A stretch of 64,000 nucleotides of DNA from Rhipidocladum racemiflorum (lineage: Eukaryota; Streptophyta; Magnoliopsida; Poales; Poaceae): the NCBI GenBank assembly GCA_036346355.1, contig CM070572.1, forward strand, positions 10,981,001 through 11,045,000, written 5' to 3'. The notes below the pieces were generated by a model. The model saw only the letters and a list, made by a program, of their open reading frames with translations, searched no databases and had not been told where the DNA came from. Both the position numbers and the translations under genes were made by a program. Shown here one piece after another: positions 11,458 through 23,200 of the stretch (the first letter of the stretch is position 1; every line of letters starts with the position of its first letter).

Positions 11458-12526
11458 TCACAATCCTCCGAAAAATGGCCTCATGCTAACCAAGCCCTCC
11501 CTCCCCGTGGTCATATCCCTGTGCCCCATCTCTATCCCGCAATGCTTCCGGCCGCCGGACGGCACACCGGGCCGGCTGGCAGCAAGCGCCGTGCTCGCTC
11601 CTTCCTGTGCCCCCGTCAGCGTGGCCACGCCGCCTGCCACTCTCTTGTACTGGCCGCACCACTTGGCCTGCACGTACCGCGCCCGCCTCCACGGCGGCAC
11701 GTGCATGCCCGCGCCTCGGATGGACTCCGCCGCCGCGGTGCACATTGCCGCGGCAACCTCCTTGAAAGCCTCCGGCGTCGCCACGAGCACCGGCGGGAGG
11801 GAGAGGATGAGTTCCTGGTACTCGGCGCTCGGCCTCGCGATCTCGAACTCGGCGGCGACGTTGACCTCGACGATGTAGCGAGGCGTCGGCGAACCCGTCG
11901 CCGTCACGTCCACGTACTCGTGGCTGCCCGCGGGGACGCTGCTGTTTCTTTCCCACGACGATCTGCAGAGGCCTGCATCGATGCCCAACCACAGAATGTT
12001 AATCCGTGTTGCTCACACGCTCCGATTCCGTTCGAGTTGTTTTGTTGTTTCAATAGCGATTGGCAAACGAGAATGCTCCGGAAAAAGAACAATTACCGGC
12101 GTCGAACCCACTTGCCCAGAGCCGTTCCACGACCAGCTTCCTGATCCCTTCGCCGCCGGCGGCGAAGTCCGGCCCAGCATCCCGGACGGCGCGCTCCGCC
12201 TCGGCGCGGATCTTTGCCGCTGCCGCGTCGGCCGACGCGTCTCCCAGCGCCGCTCGCAGCGTGTCCTTCCACTCAGCAGGCCGCGGCGCCACGGCGTCCT
12301 TGGCGACAACGGCCGCTCCGTGCTCGCCGTATCCGTTGTAGAACTCGTCCACCAAATTCACCAGGCCGTCGTCGACATCCTCATGCTTGGACGGCGTGGT
12401 GTCGCTGAACGGGCCACGCAGCCGCGTCTTCGCCGCCTCGTCCAGCGCCGCCGTTGCCTTCTTGTACGTCAGCGACGACTCCATTGTTGTGAGCGGATCC
12501 GCCAATTGCCGACCCAGAACAAGCAT
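11458..12526 (-). CDS. DUF506 (PDDEXK-like) family protein
   Basis: Plant-specific DUF506 family, a degenerate PDDEXK nuclease-like fold of mostly unknown biochemical role. Arabidopsis members include RXR3, a repressor of root-hair growth. Exon 1 is 12097-12526, exon 2 is 11458-11972, with intron donor GTAATT at 12096 and acceptor GATGCAG. The join makes 314 aa and splits a Gly codon at the expected family site (FDAGLCRSSWER). Conserved family pieces are VDEFYNGYGEHG, then AGSHEYVDV, YIVEVNVAAEFEIARP (about 176-191), and PPWRRARYVQAKW (about 236-248). The Met at 12526 was chosen because a TATA-like box lies at 12642-12650. An in-frame Met at 12703 would lie upstream of that box; another Met at 12484 is also possible. 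The C-terminal tail is low complexity. Confidence 0.88.
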
Positions 12527-12641
12527 GGGTGTCGCGATTTGGGCTCGCCGCCGCCGTGTCCGCTCGTGCGTCGGCAAGCCGTCCCCCCGTGCAGTTGCAA
12601 ATTCGCAGTGGCCTGGCGAGTGGTTACGCGAGGGGGGCGGT

Positions 12642-12650
12642 TTTATAAAT
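12642..12650 (-). promoter_or_regulatory. TATA-like box of the DUF506 gene
   Basis: The minus strand reads ATTTATAAAA here, about 120 bp upstream of the chosen start codon, in otherwise GC-rich sequence. Position and context fit a core promoter. Confidence 0.5.
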
Positions 12651-12703
12651 GTTTCGACGGGCGTGCGGGAGGAGCGTTTGGTGCGTCTAGGTTCGTTGCA
12701 CAT

Positions 12704-14180
12704 AGCATCCGGTTCATTGCATCTGGCGCGATTTGTAGCATTAAGTTGAGAGGCGTATGCGTATCCGTCTTGGGCAGTTGGTCACTATCACTATCAGGAT
12801 TGAACAACAACCGTAATAAAATCTACAATTTACTTTATTATTCAATTGTATCATCTAAAATAAACAATAAAATCAAATTATACAATAGCTATCTTTAAAT
12901 ATTATCTCTAGATGTTAAACAGTAATTATCTCTTCTCTTTTTTTATAAATAATTTATCTTATTTTCTATACAATATGCTGACTACTAAATAAGAACCGTC
13001 TTTTCTCTCTCTTTCTTTTTCACTCTTCCACGTAAGACAGCTAATGTATATATATGCTTATAGTAAAATAAGATACCTTGTTATATACTAGCTCTTACAG
13101 TAGCTTGAGCGAAAGGAATACAGTACTTCCCTCCGTTCTTAGCTTAAGGTGTCCGTTCATATTTCGAAGTTCCAATGGATTATCCCGGATTAGCTCTCTT
13201 GTATCGTAATTAACCGGCTAGTGGTCGATGATGCGTCCAGGTACATCATAAATGCTAATAGCTATTAGGAGTAAAAAAAAAAACTAGAATATACTTCTCT
13301 TTAAAGCGCGTAGATTTAGAGAGCAATCCACATGTCAAGATTTTTTTTTTTACAAAAAGGCTATTCATAAATTCTAAAATTACGTTTAAATTTTTCCACT
13401 GGTTATTTTGCAAAAAGAATTTATAGTTTCGTATATTCGCGAACAGGTTCTCCACCGGTTTTTTCCAATCGTAGATAGGTTCTTCCCCGTGGTTTCTCAA
13501 ATTCACCGATAGCCCATAGCTAGCCAATTTTTTTTTAAAAAAAAAACACCAAGAAAATTCGAAATTACGTTTTTTGCTTCTGCAAATTCATAAATAGGTC
13601 ATCTAGCAATTTTTTTGCACAAATGACCTTGTGGTTACACAAATTTACCGACGATTTCTAGCCAGCCAATTTTTTTTTAAAAAAAACACAACTGAGAAAA
13701 CCGAAATTACGTTTTTGTAACAAAAACCTCAGACCAAATTTCACACGGTATGGTATCACGTGCGACTCGACCTAGTGACATCTAGTTTGCCAACGCAAAC
13801 GCTTGTTCCTGAACATCAGAATTTTATAGGAATTCTGGAAAAGCAATGTAAATTATCCAAAAATCCGACCAAGTTGCCGAGTTCCTAGAAGTTGTGCCGC
13901 CGATTATTCGGCCAATGCTTCCCTTGTAAAACCACACAATAGGAACAAATTCCAACTAGTTAAAATCCTGAGCGTTGTCACGTGCGGTTTGTTAATTTTA
14001 ATAGAGAGAGAGAGTCTTTTTAAGAAATAAAAAAAATATTTTAATAAATATATTTTCAAAAAATTCATTTAAAAAGTCTTAGAAAAATATTGCGAAAAAT
14101 TAATTTTTTAATTTTTGTTAAATTCTTAAAACTTTAATAGAGAGATAAAATATTTTTTAAGAAAAAAAAAGAATTTATCG
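12704..14180. other. Intergenic AT-rich DNA with diverged repeats
   Basis: No gene. Around 13510-13720 a block with GCCAATTTTTTTTTAAAA followed by AAAATTCGAAATTACGTTTT occurs twice about 150 bp apart. A single CTTCCCTCCGTTC at about 13131 resembles one end of a Stowaway element without its partner. Confidence 0.4.
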
Positions 14181-14900
14181 TAGCTTAGGCATACTCTCAT
14201 AACCCTTCTCAAAAGTTTGAACACTAAAATTAACTTGATGGTTCTGGAAAACCAAAAATAGCGAAATTCAAATGCATTAGAAGCGTTGTCAGAATTTCTA
14301 AAAATTGCACAAGTTTAGTCATGATCTGAAATTCTTATGGTAGTTTAGGCATGCTCTGAGAACCCTTCTCAAAAAGTTTTAAAAAATCCCAACATGATTT
14401 GGTGACTCAATTAAATCAGTGAAATTCCTTTAAATGTATTATTAGTACCATCATCAAAATTTTAAAAAATTTCAGAAGTTTGATCATGATCCAATTTTTT
14501 TTATGACACCTTAGGTATGCTCTTAGGACCCTTCTCATAAATTTTTAACAATTTACAAATTTAGTATCTCAATTAAATCAGTGAAGTTGCTCTAAATGCA
14601 TTAGTAACATTGTCAGAATTTTTAAAAATCAGAAAAGTTTGATCATGATCTGAAAATTTTACGGTAGCGTTGGCTTGCTCTCAGGACCCTTCTCAAAAAA
14701 ATTCAATAATTTGCAATTCTAGTATATCAATTAAATCAGTGAAGTCACTTTAAATGCATTAGTATCATTGTCAGATTTTTAAAAATCGTACAAATTTGAT
14801 CATGGTCTGAATTTTTTTGGTAGGTTAGGTATGCTCTGAGGACCCTTCTCAAAAGGTTTCAAAATTTTAAAACACGATTTAATAGTCCAATTAAATCAGC
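14181..14900. repeat. Tandem array, unit about 160 bp, about 5 copies
   Basis: The marker string TTAGG(C/T)ATGCTCT...GACCCTTCTCA recurs at about 14185, 14345, 14511, 14670 and 14825, spacings of 155-166 bp. Each unit also carries AATTAAATCAGTGAA, AATGCATTAGTA and TTTGATCATGATC blocks. Copies are clearly diverged from each other. No coding sequence is evident. Confidence 0.75.
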
Positions 14901-14929
14901 TAACTCGATGCAAAATTTGATTTTCATGG

Positions 14930-14998
14930 TATTTGAACCCGAGACCACACGCACGCGCGGCAAAGACCTACCATATGAGCTAAGAGTTGTTTGTGAAA
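14930..14998 (-). repeat. tRNA-like / SINE-head relic
   Basis: On the minus strand a box A-like TAGCTCATATGG and a box B-like GGTTCAAATACC lie about 35 bp apart, as in a tRNA or tRNA-derived SINE. The acceptor stem does not pair cleanly, so a functional tRNA is not supported. Confidence 0.4.
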
Positions 14999-15315
14999 TA
15001 TGATGGGTAATAAACATATGAGCTGATGTAGCACTTTACTGTTGCTCACACGATTGCGCAGATTCTGGTTTATAGGAGAAGCTGCTTTTGATTATGAGAG
15101 AATCATGCCAGACCAGCTACGTGTGGCGGTGGCGGACCGGGCCGACGAGAATCAACTAACATTCAAATTCTGATTCTATGTAGAGAACAACTTCTGATTA
15201 TAAAAAAAACTGTCCAAAATCTTCTCATTTAATAAATAATTTGATTTTCTTTTAAACAGAAAGCCGGACAAAAACTGTCCCAAGGGGGGCTGTAGATGTG
15301 GGGTATGGTTAGGCC

Positions 15316-16836
15316 CAAGGTTACAAATCTCGTTTTTGGAAAAATCTCGGAGGTGGCCGAAATCTGAAATCTCGGCGAGATTCAGAAATTTCGAGCAAAA
15401 TCCGGACGAAATGCAAAAACCAAATTTCAAATCCGGTTTTTTTTTCAACCGGTAATCCGAGATCTCGGTCGAAATTACCGAGATCTCAGGCGAAATCACC
15501 GAGATCTCGGTCCACATTGAACCGTCCAAAAAAATGGTCCAAAACACGTCAAAAAATTTTGAAATTTTTTTGGATAGTCCTCAGACATCACTAATGTTCC
15601 CATAAAAATTTGAGATGATGATCAAGCATGAGGAATTTTTAAAAAATCTAACAGTGGTAAAGTCGTGATAAAAACCATATATAAAATCAGTTTTTGATTT
15701 TTCAAATGTAACAAATGAACTTCAAGTCATTTGAAAAGTTTTATATATGTTCCTATGTATTAAAAAATTCAATCCTTATCATTAACGATTTAAATTGTAC
15801 ACTCTAGAGCTATCATATATAGCAACCCTATATACAAACTTGACTTATAATGTTAAACCAACACATAAGAACATAAGTGCTACGAGAATCATGGGTAAGT
15901 TCTAACAGCAAACACCAGAACAGATTGCATTTGATCAAATAAATAGATAGAAAAAAAACCAAAAGGGATTGGTGCACACACCTTATAGAGGCAGCAAAGC
16001 TCTGCTCAGTTGAAGTTAAGAAACAAGGTCTATAGTTATGTACTTATGTGAATAATTAACAAACTATGATGATCAGGCTGCAGTAGTCATAAGTCATAAC
16101 AATAATAAATAATCATGTTCAACAGAAATTTAATTGCGCAAATTACAAGCTTCATAGGCTTTTACCAGTTCCAAGCTCATCATAGATCCTTGACTTACCG
16201 ATGGCATACTAGCATGCATTGATTTATGTATGAAAGTAATTGAATTTCTATTTTTTGTTTCATTAACATACCATCTAAGGGCTTTATCAAAATAAAGAAA
16301 AGGACCACCTCCATTATAAATCATTTCAGACTTCTACTTTGTTTTAGATTATTATTCATAGTTTCATACTACCTCTCATGACATAAATTTATGACAATCT
16401 TTCCATCCAATGCCTTCACTTAAATGCAACATTGTGCATGTGATTATATGAATGGACATTGAAAATTTTAAATTTTTTTGTGAATAGTCCTAACACATCC
16501 ATAATATTCCCATAAAATTTTCAGAAGATGATCAATCTTGAAAATTTTAAAAAAAATTGGAAAGTCCTAACCGACAAATTGAATCGATCAAAAAATGGTA
16601 AAAAAACATGTTAAATTTTTTGAATTTTTGTGTGGATAATCTTGATCCTAAACTCAATCAAATACAATGCACAAAAATCAAAATCCGACAAAAACTATCA
16701 AATCTCGCCCGAAATCGCCGAGATCTCATCCGAAATAGCCGAGAAAACCGAAATTTGAATTTTATTTTGAATTGTCTGGGATTTTGAATCTCGAAGGGGT
16801 CCGAAATCGGATTTCGGTCCGAAATTTGAATCCCTG
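15316..16836. mobile_element. hAT element (CAAGG/CAGGG family, copy 2), 1.5 kb
   Basis: Left end CAAGGTTACAAATCTCG and right end, read inward, CAGGGATTCAAATTTCG. The 8-bp duplications GTTAGGCC (15308-15315) and GTCAGGCC (16837-16844) agree at 7 of 8. Subterminal GAGATCTCGG/CCGAGATCTC motifs are dense at both ends, as in the copies at 5183 and 33630. The interior is AT-rich with no transposase open frame. The flanking 15140-15290 DNA resembles part of the MITE at 52440. Confidence 0.82.
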
Positions 16837-16990
16837 GTCAGGCCAGCTGTACGACATAAGGAAAACGGGAGGACACAGAGCAGGCCCACAGGGGAACAAA
16901 TTCTAGCAACTCTATACAAAAGGTTATGCAAGGAACCGGATATAACCCTATCAACAACTAGCCCCATCATGAATTGCTGAGTCCTGCCAT

Positions 16991-17180
16991 ATAACTCCGC
17001 AGGTCATTTGCCAGAACCATTTCTCAATTGTACAAACCGCAAAATCCCACTCAGAAACAACATCCCACGACATATTTACTGCAATATAACTCCACGGGTA
17101 ATTTGCCAGAACCATTTCTCAATTGTACAAACCGCAAAATCCCTCTCAGAAACAACATCCCACAACATATTCGATACACC
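16991..17180. repeat. Tandem duplication, 95-bp unit, two copies
   Basis: Units begin with ATAACTCC at 16991 and 17086 and run through AATTTGCCAGAACCATTTC and ACAAACCGCAAAATCCC. They differ at only a few positions, so the duplication is fairly recent. It lies directly downstream of the IBR5 stop codon and may sit in its 3' UTR or flank. Confidence 0.85.
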
Positions 17181-17230
17181 TAGCAGTTACTTCCATTCAT
17201 GACAAAGGGGATTCAACATGTTAAGTCATC

Positions 17231-20200
17231 TTAAGAGCTGTCCATCTGGTTATCACTCGAAGTTGGGGGGACCTCGCCACTGTTGTTCTCTGGAGGATTG
17301 ACTTCCATTGTCCTCTCAGCTCCAAAAGTAAAATTACTGGGAACATAATTTGGGCTGACTCGCTCGAAAATGGATGACACAGGCATCTGGTTGAACATAG
17401 GCGCTTGGGTGTCACCTGCTGGTCTTGGGAAACCGAATCCGAGAGAAGGAAACGACTCAGTTGGAACCACGGATTGAGTTAGCATGCCAACATTGGGTCC
17501 AAAAAGCTTTTGTTCATACTCAACAAGCTGACACCGAGAAGCTGTACAAAGCAAACAGGTTACTGTTAGCTTACCACGCATTTGGATTGCTCACCAATTC
17601 TTAATATTATTTGAAATTCAAGGGTAAAATCTGTGAGAATCAAAGGATGAGTAGTTGCTCAACTAACTAACAGTACTAACTTTATTGCCCCATTTTCATT
17701 AACAAGAATGACAATGACTTGATGAGAAAACAGATAGCTTTGCTTATTTGAATGTGCCTAAATTAAGAAAACATGAACAATCTGGATAACAGGTCATCCT
17801 ATAGACTCCTCCATGCGACTTGCAATGATAATGTTAATGTTGAATATTTGATGCAATCAATGACAACACATATCTGTTTATTAACTAAATAGGGTGGTCG
17901 AATTTAGCTTACCACTACGAATTTTATAAGTACTATTAGTGATTCAGACAACAAAATTATGAACAGGTGATTGGCAAGGATTTTTCAAGACATGAGATAT
18001 GGATATATCTTTGATTACTAGACAAACTATAAAGGATATGGAGTTACCATCTGTCAGTTGCACCTGTGGTCGCCGGTCTTTCACCCACTGGAAACACTGT
18101 GCAAGTCTCCATCCTCTAGACTTCATCAAGAAAGCTATTACAATAGCTGCTGACCTGAAAAATGTGTTCCAGGCAAGTACCCATCAATCAATCACAACAA
18201 TGCTAACAACTTCAATGGTAATGAGAAGTTGAGAACTACTTCAGAAGAAAGCACCTGTTCTTCCCAGACATGCAATGGACAAGAACACGTGATTTCTCTC
18301 TTTCACATTGTTCTGCAATTGCAGAGAAGGAAATAATAAGACAACATCCTCACAAGGAGATTCCTAGCTCAGTGCCGGATAAGCAAAAGGTTTGTTCCCT
18401 ATTGCAGGAAAGTATTCTCCATTTGTTCAAATATCAAAATAAGCACTAGTGGAAAGACTGCTGTGCATTCAACAGGCTCAAGAACTAAGAATAGATAATC
18501 TAGAACAATAATCACTGATATACAAATATACATCCCATTCTTGACAATGACAGGAATCAAGTCTACAGGCAGTATGGCTTCAGAAGTCAAGTTTCAACAA
18601 TTATGGAAAGACCGTGTTATTAGAAAGGAAGGACTGAAAGTGGAGAACATTAGGATAAAAAGCAGAGAATATCTTCTAGAGTGCAAAATCAAGCAGCAAT
18701 GTCAAGTTCACAAGGCAAAATAAAGGGAAACATTAGACAACATTCACTCCATTCCAGACAAAAATGCTGAAAGAATAACAGAGATAATACCTAGAAACTG
18801 GATTGCACCATCAAAATCCAAGTTCCTATCATCCCGAAGGCAGTGGTAAGTGAATGAATTCCGGTAAAGATTTTGGCAATCTGGCACAGTCTGTTAAGCA
18901 ATAAACACTGTGAGTAGGGCTGTAAAAAAAGCTCGAGGTTTGCGAGTTGCTCGAGCTCCAAACGAGCCAAACTGGAGCTTGATCCCGCACTCGCGAGCTT
19001 CACCGAGCCGAGCCTGGTAAACTTACGAATCATTTGTTAAATATTACTATATGTTAACTCTTACCGAGCTTACTCGAGCCGACTCGAGCTTGAGCATTTT
19101 ATTATTTTTGAAAAATAGTGCATATTGAATTGTTTATTGTTACCGAGCTTACTCGAGCCGAGCTCGAACCTACTCGAGCTTGGACAGAGCAGAGCTCGAG
19201 CCGGAGCCCAAGCTTGGACCCCAACTCTGTTGGAACTCCCAAGATCAAACACACGCGAACACGTGGATACAAGAACAAAATACACCAAGAACACACACAC
19301 TTATATATTCTCAAACTTAGCTCACCAAGAATACAACGAACACACCCTCAGAGACACCTACCGACTCAAGATTATAACGGACTTGAGTTAGTGCCTTTCT
19401 TCTTTGTTCCTAGCTACTCTCTCTCCCTTGAGCATCTCATGTACAAGATTATATAGACACACACGCACAAGCTACACAGCTCTCGTCCACGACCTCGCGT
19501 TGGATCAGAGAGAAGTGCGCAGGCCACTTCACTCCTGAAGACCCGGCCATCCATTGAACGTGCGCTCCTGAGGACCCGGACCCGGTCATCCAGTCCAGTG
19601 AAGCGGTCATTCAGTGAAGCAGCCATCCACTCGTGCATGCATCACATTAATGCACCTACCACTAATGGCTCAACTACTCACGCATGCACCCAACGTCTCT
19701 GCACCATGTGCCTCACGTCTCCTGCATGCACTTGCACTGCTAATTACTATCCAATGACCGGTTGCAAACTCACTCATGCATGTGACTAGATAACAAAAAA
19801 CAAAAAACAAACACATGCATGTACACGTTCTGACGTGTACAACTATTCTAACAACAAGATTAACACTAAAAATCACCCCTTTAATCTTGTTGTCCACTAT
19901 GACCACTCACAGGAGCAACGCTTCGTCGTTCACGTCGGCAAGATTCAGTTCCTCCCACTCTTTCTTCCTAGGCTTGGTACATTCTGATTTGAAGTGTCCC
20001 AACCTCACCTTTGTTTTGTCGAACTTCTTCGCCGTTGGTGAGCAACAAGTGTGCATCACCCTCCTCGCCATGGCGCTTGCGAATCCTTACCTCAAACACT
20101 TTGAGGCGCCCGATCATCTCCTCGATCGGCATGGTCTCCAAATCCGTACACTGCTCAATTGTAGCTACGACCTGCAGGAACCTATCTGGGATAGACAGAA

Positions 20201-23200
20201 GAAGCTTCTTAACGACGACCGCATCCTCAAATGTTTCACCCAATCCACGGATTTCATTCACAAGGGAAATCAATTTCCCCGTGAACTCATCCACAGATTC
20301 GGTCTCCTTCATGTGCATGGGCTGGAAGTCACACTTCAAGGACATCACCCGTGCTTTCTTGACACGATCGGCGCCGAGGTGCATGGTCTTCCAGGTATTC
20401 CATGTCTCCTTCGCCGTCTTCTTCCCACCGACCTGCAATAAAGTTTGTTCAGGGATCGCCTGGATGATGGCCGCCATCACCATCTTGAATTTCTTCTTGT
20501 CCACGGCTTCTCCTTCCGCGGGTTCAACGGCATCCCAAATGCCTTGAGCCTCCATGAACACCTCCATCTTGATCGCCCAAGCAGAGTAGGTGGTGCTCGA
20601 CAACATCGGGTACTAGAGGGAGACGGATCCCTCCTTCACCGCCGCCGCCCGCTCCACGATCAACATGACGCCAAGGTATGAACACTTGGGCATGCAACTC
20701 ACAACCTCACTCTGATACCAATTGTTGGAACTCCCAAGATCAAACACACATGAACTCGTGGATACACGAACAAAATACACCAAGAACACACACACTGACA
20801 CACTTATATATTCTCGTACCTCACCAAGAATACAAGGAACACACCCTCAGAGACACCTATCGACTCAAGATTATAACGGACTTGAGTTAGTGCATTTCTT
20901 CTTTGTTCCTAGCTACTCTCTCTCCCTTGAGCATCTCATGTACAAGATTATATAGACACACACGCACAAGCTACACAGCTCTCGTCCACGACCTCGCGTT
21001 GGATCAGAGAGAAGTGCGCAGGCCATTTCACTCCTGAAGACCCGGCCATCCATTGAACGTGCGCTCTTGAGGACCCGGTCATCAAGTGAAGCGGTCATTC
21101 AGTGAAGCAGCCATCCACTCGTGCATGCATCACATTAATGCACCTACCACTAATGGCTCAACTACTCATGCATGCACCCAACGTCTCTACACCATGTGCC
21201 TCACGTCTCCTGCATGCACTTGCACTGCTAATTACTATCCAATGATCAGGTTGCAAATTCACTCATGCATGTGACTAGATAACCAAAAAACAAAAAACAA
21301 ACACATGCATGTACACGTTCTAACGTGTACAACTATTCTAACAACAAGATTAACACTAACAAACTCGGGCTTTGCTCGAGCTTTTATCGAGTTCGAGCCT
21401 GGGAGGCCAGGCACGCTCGAGCTCGGCTCATTTACAGCCCTAACGGTGAGTAATCTTCAACTTTCAAACTGAAGCATGAGAAGAATAGGAGTTAATGCTG
21501 ACATGCTTTATGCTTAACTTCTAACAGTAGAAGACAACAACCATACTACATATCAATGATTAACATACTGGTTCGAATAGTTCTTCACAAGAATATATTA
21601 AAAATGAGGATGGCTACTGTACAAAACTTCTTAGGTACAAATAGTTCCTCAACTTTTCTACCCTTCCACATTTTCTCATTTCCCCCCATGTCCCACCTGT
21701 AGGATGAGTAGTGGATGGTGGAAAAGGTCTTTGTAAAGTGTATACAATACAAACACATGCACCATAATGGCTAATAAATATTAGCATTGGAGATAATATG
21801 ACTGTCAGCCTGTCAGGTCTACAGACTCGCAAAAAAAAAATTAACCATATAGAGAAACTAACCAGCAAGAATCATTGATGAGCACATGATGCACATCATC
21901 CATATAACAAAAAAAAAAAGAATATTGAATGCAAGCAAGTTGAAGCCATATTCATCTCCTATTTAGATTTAGCTATCAAACTCACTTACTCTGATGTGTG
22001 TAAACAAATTTTATGACAAAAAAAACAATACTTGTCACTCACCATACAATTGAAACCTACCATTAGCAACATTCCATAAAACCATGTACTTAGTAATTTT
22101 ATCTCAACAGCTTGATTAACTCAGAGATGAATTATCGTGCCATTTCCTATCATGTTCTTTTAATTTCAGTTACCCGACAAACACATTAAATGCCAGATAT
22201 GTTTGTCAAACAAGAAGCCACCCATGAGTAATTATTGCCCTAGGTTACTCCTCATTCATCAATGTTTCACTAGTGAGACACTCTTTTTTTCCCATTAGTT
22301 TCAATCAAGTCTTACACTCTTCAATTTTCATCATTTAGGCTCCTATTCGACATCCAGTTCAAAGAAGCCCTTCAAGTTAATTCTTTACTTGTTCTCAATA
22401 TTTTCAAAAGAACATTTTCTGTTGAAATTTGCTACAATGCTCTTATTCATTAAACTTTACCTTTTCTTCAATTTTGTTATGGCATTACTTCTTCATAATT
22501 CTCTTCACATGCTAATACATAACACTGCTTAATAAAATACAAACAGTCCTCTTTGTTTAGCATAACCTAAACCAAGCTAAGTAACCTTTCAAGCAACTAT
22601 AGTACAAAATAGATAACCAGTGATTTGCGGAAACGGCAGACAATACATCTGCTCAATAGATCATGAATGGTCAGTAACTCTTGAACACCTCACATGCACG
22701 CTACGTGTTGCTCGGTGGTTCACTTCTGGTGCTCAAAAGTAAAAACCTTTCTACTAATTGAGGATCAAAACGCTGCTCATTCACTACTAAAGGCTAATCA
22801 TTTGGGAGAAAAACAAACTTTGTGTTTGATAAATTCAATACACAAGAGGCTGGTCATAACTCATAAGTACCGACAACCACAAGGACACGAGCCCACGAAG
22901 TACCACTGGACCGTGAGAGAATCTGCGACAATGCAACGCACACATGAAACCATCCTTCGAGTAACTTTTATAAGAGCAATGGGAGTGGACGTACTGTACG
23001 GGGAATGGCGGATAATCTGTTCACCTTCTCAACATCTAATACTTTCCAAAGCCGTACAACTTGAGAATCCGTGCCTCCGATCAGGACAGCTAGACAAATT
23101 TACAGCCCTAATACCATGCTTCAATCAATCCTACGAGTTACCAAACCCTAGAAACATTTCCACAAAACATTCTCGTTGTGCAAAAGGATATCATGATATC

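Larger units (their letters stand above)
18915..21442. mobile_element. hAT element in IBR5 intron 1, split by a Copia insertion
   Basis: Perfect 12-bp terminal inverted repeats TAGGGCTGTAAA (18915) and TTTACAGCCCTA (ending 21442). The 8-bp duplications ACTGTGAG (18907-18914) and ACGGTGAG (21443-21450) agree at 7 of 8. Without the nested retrotransposon the element is about 390 bp, dense in CGAGC/GCTCG motifs, with no transposase. Other members are cut by the right edge (63653) or fragmentary (33517-34864). It lies 24 bp from the IBR5 exon 2 acceptor. Confidence 0.85.

Noticed and set aside
12527..12703. Upstream in-frame Met for the DUF506 gene at 12703
   Set aside because: It precedes the TATA-like box at 12642-12650, so it would not be in the transcript expected from that promoter.
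13125..13165. Stowaway MITE
   Set aside because: Only one end-like motif (CTTCCCTCCGTTC); no inverted partner within 400 bp.
14930..14998. Functional tRNA gene on the minus strand
   Set aside because: Box A and B are present but stems do not pair as a tRNA; kept as a relic only.
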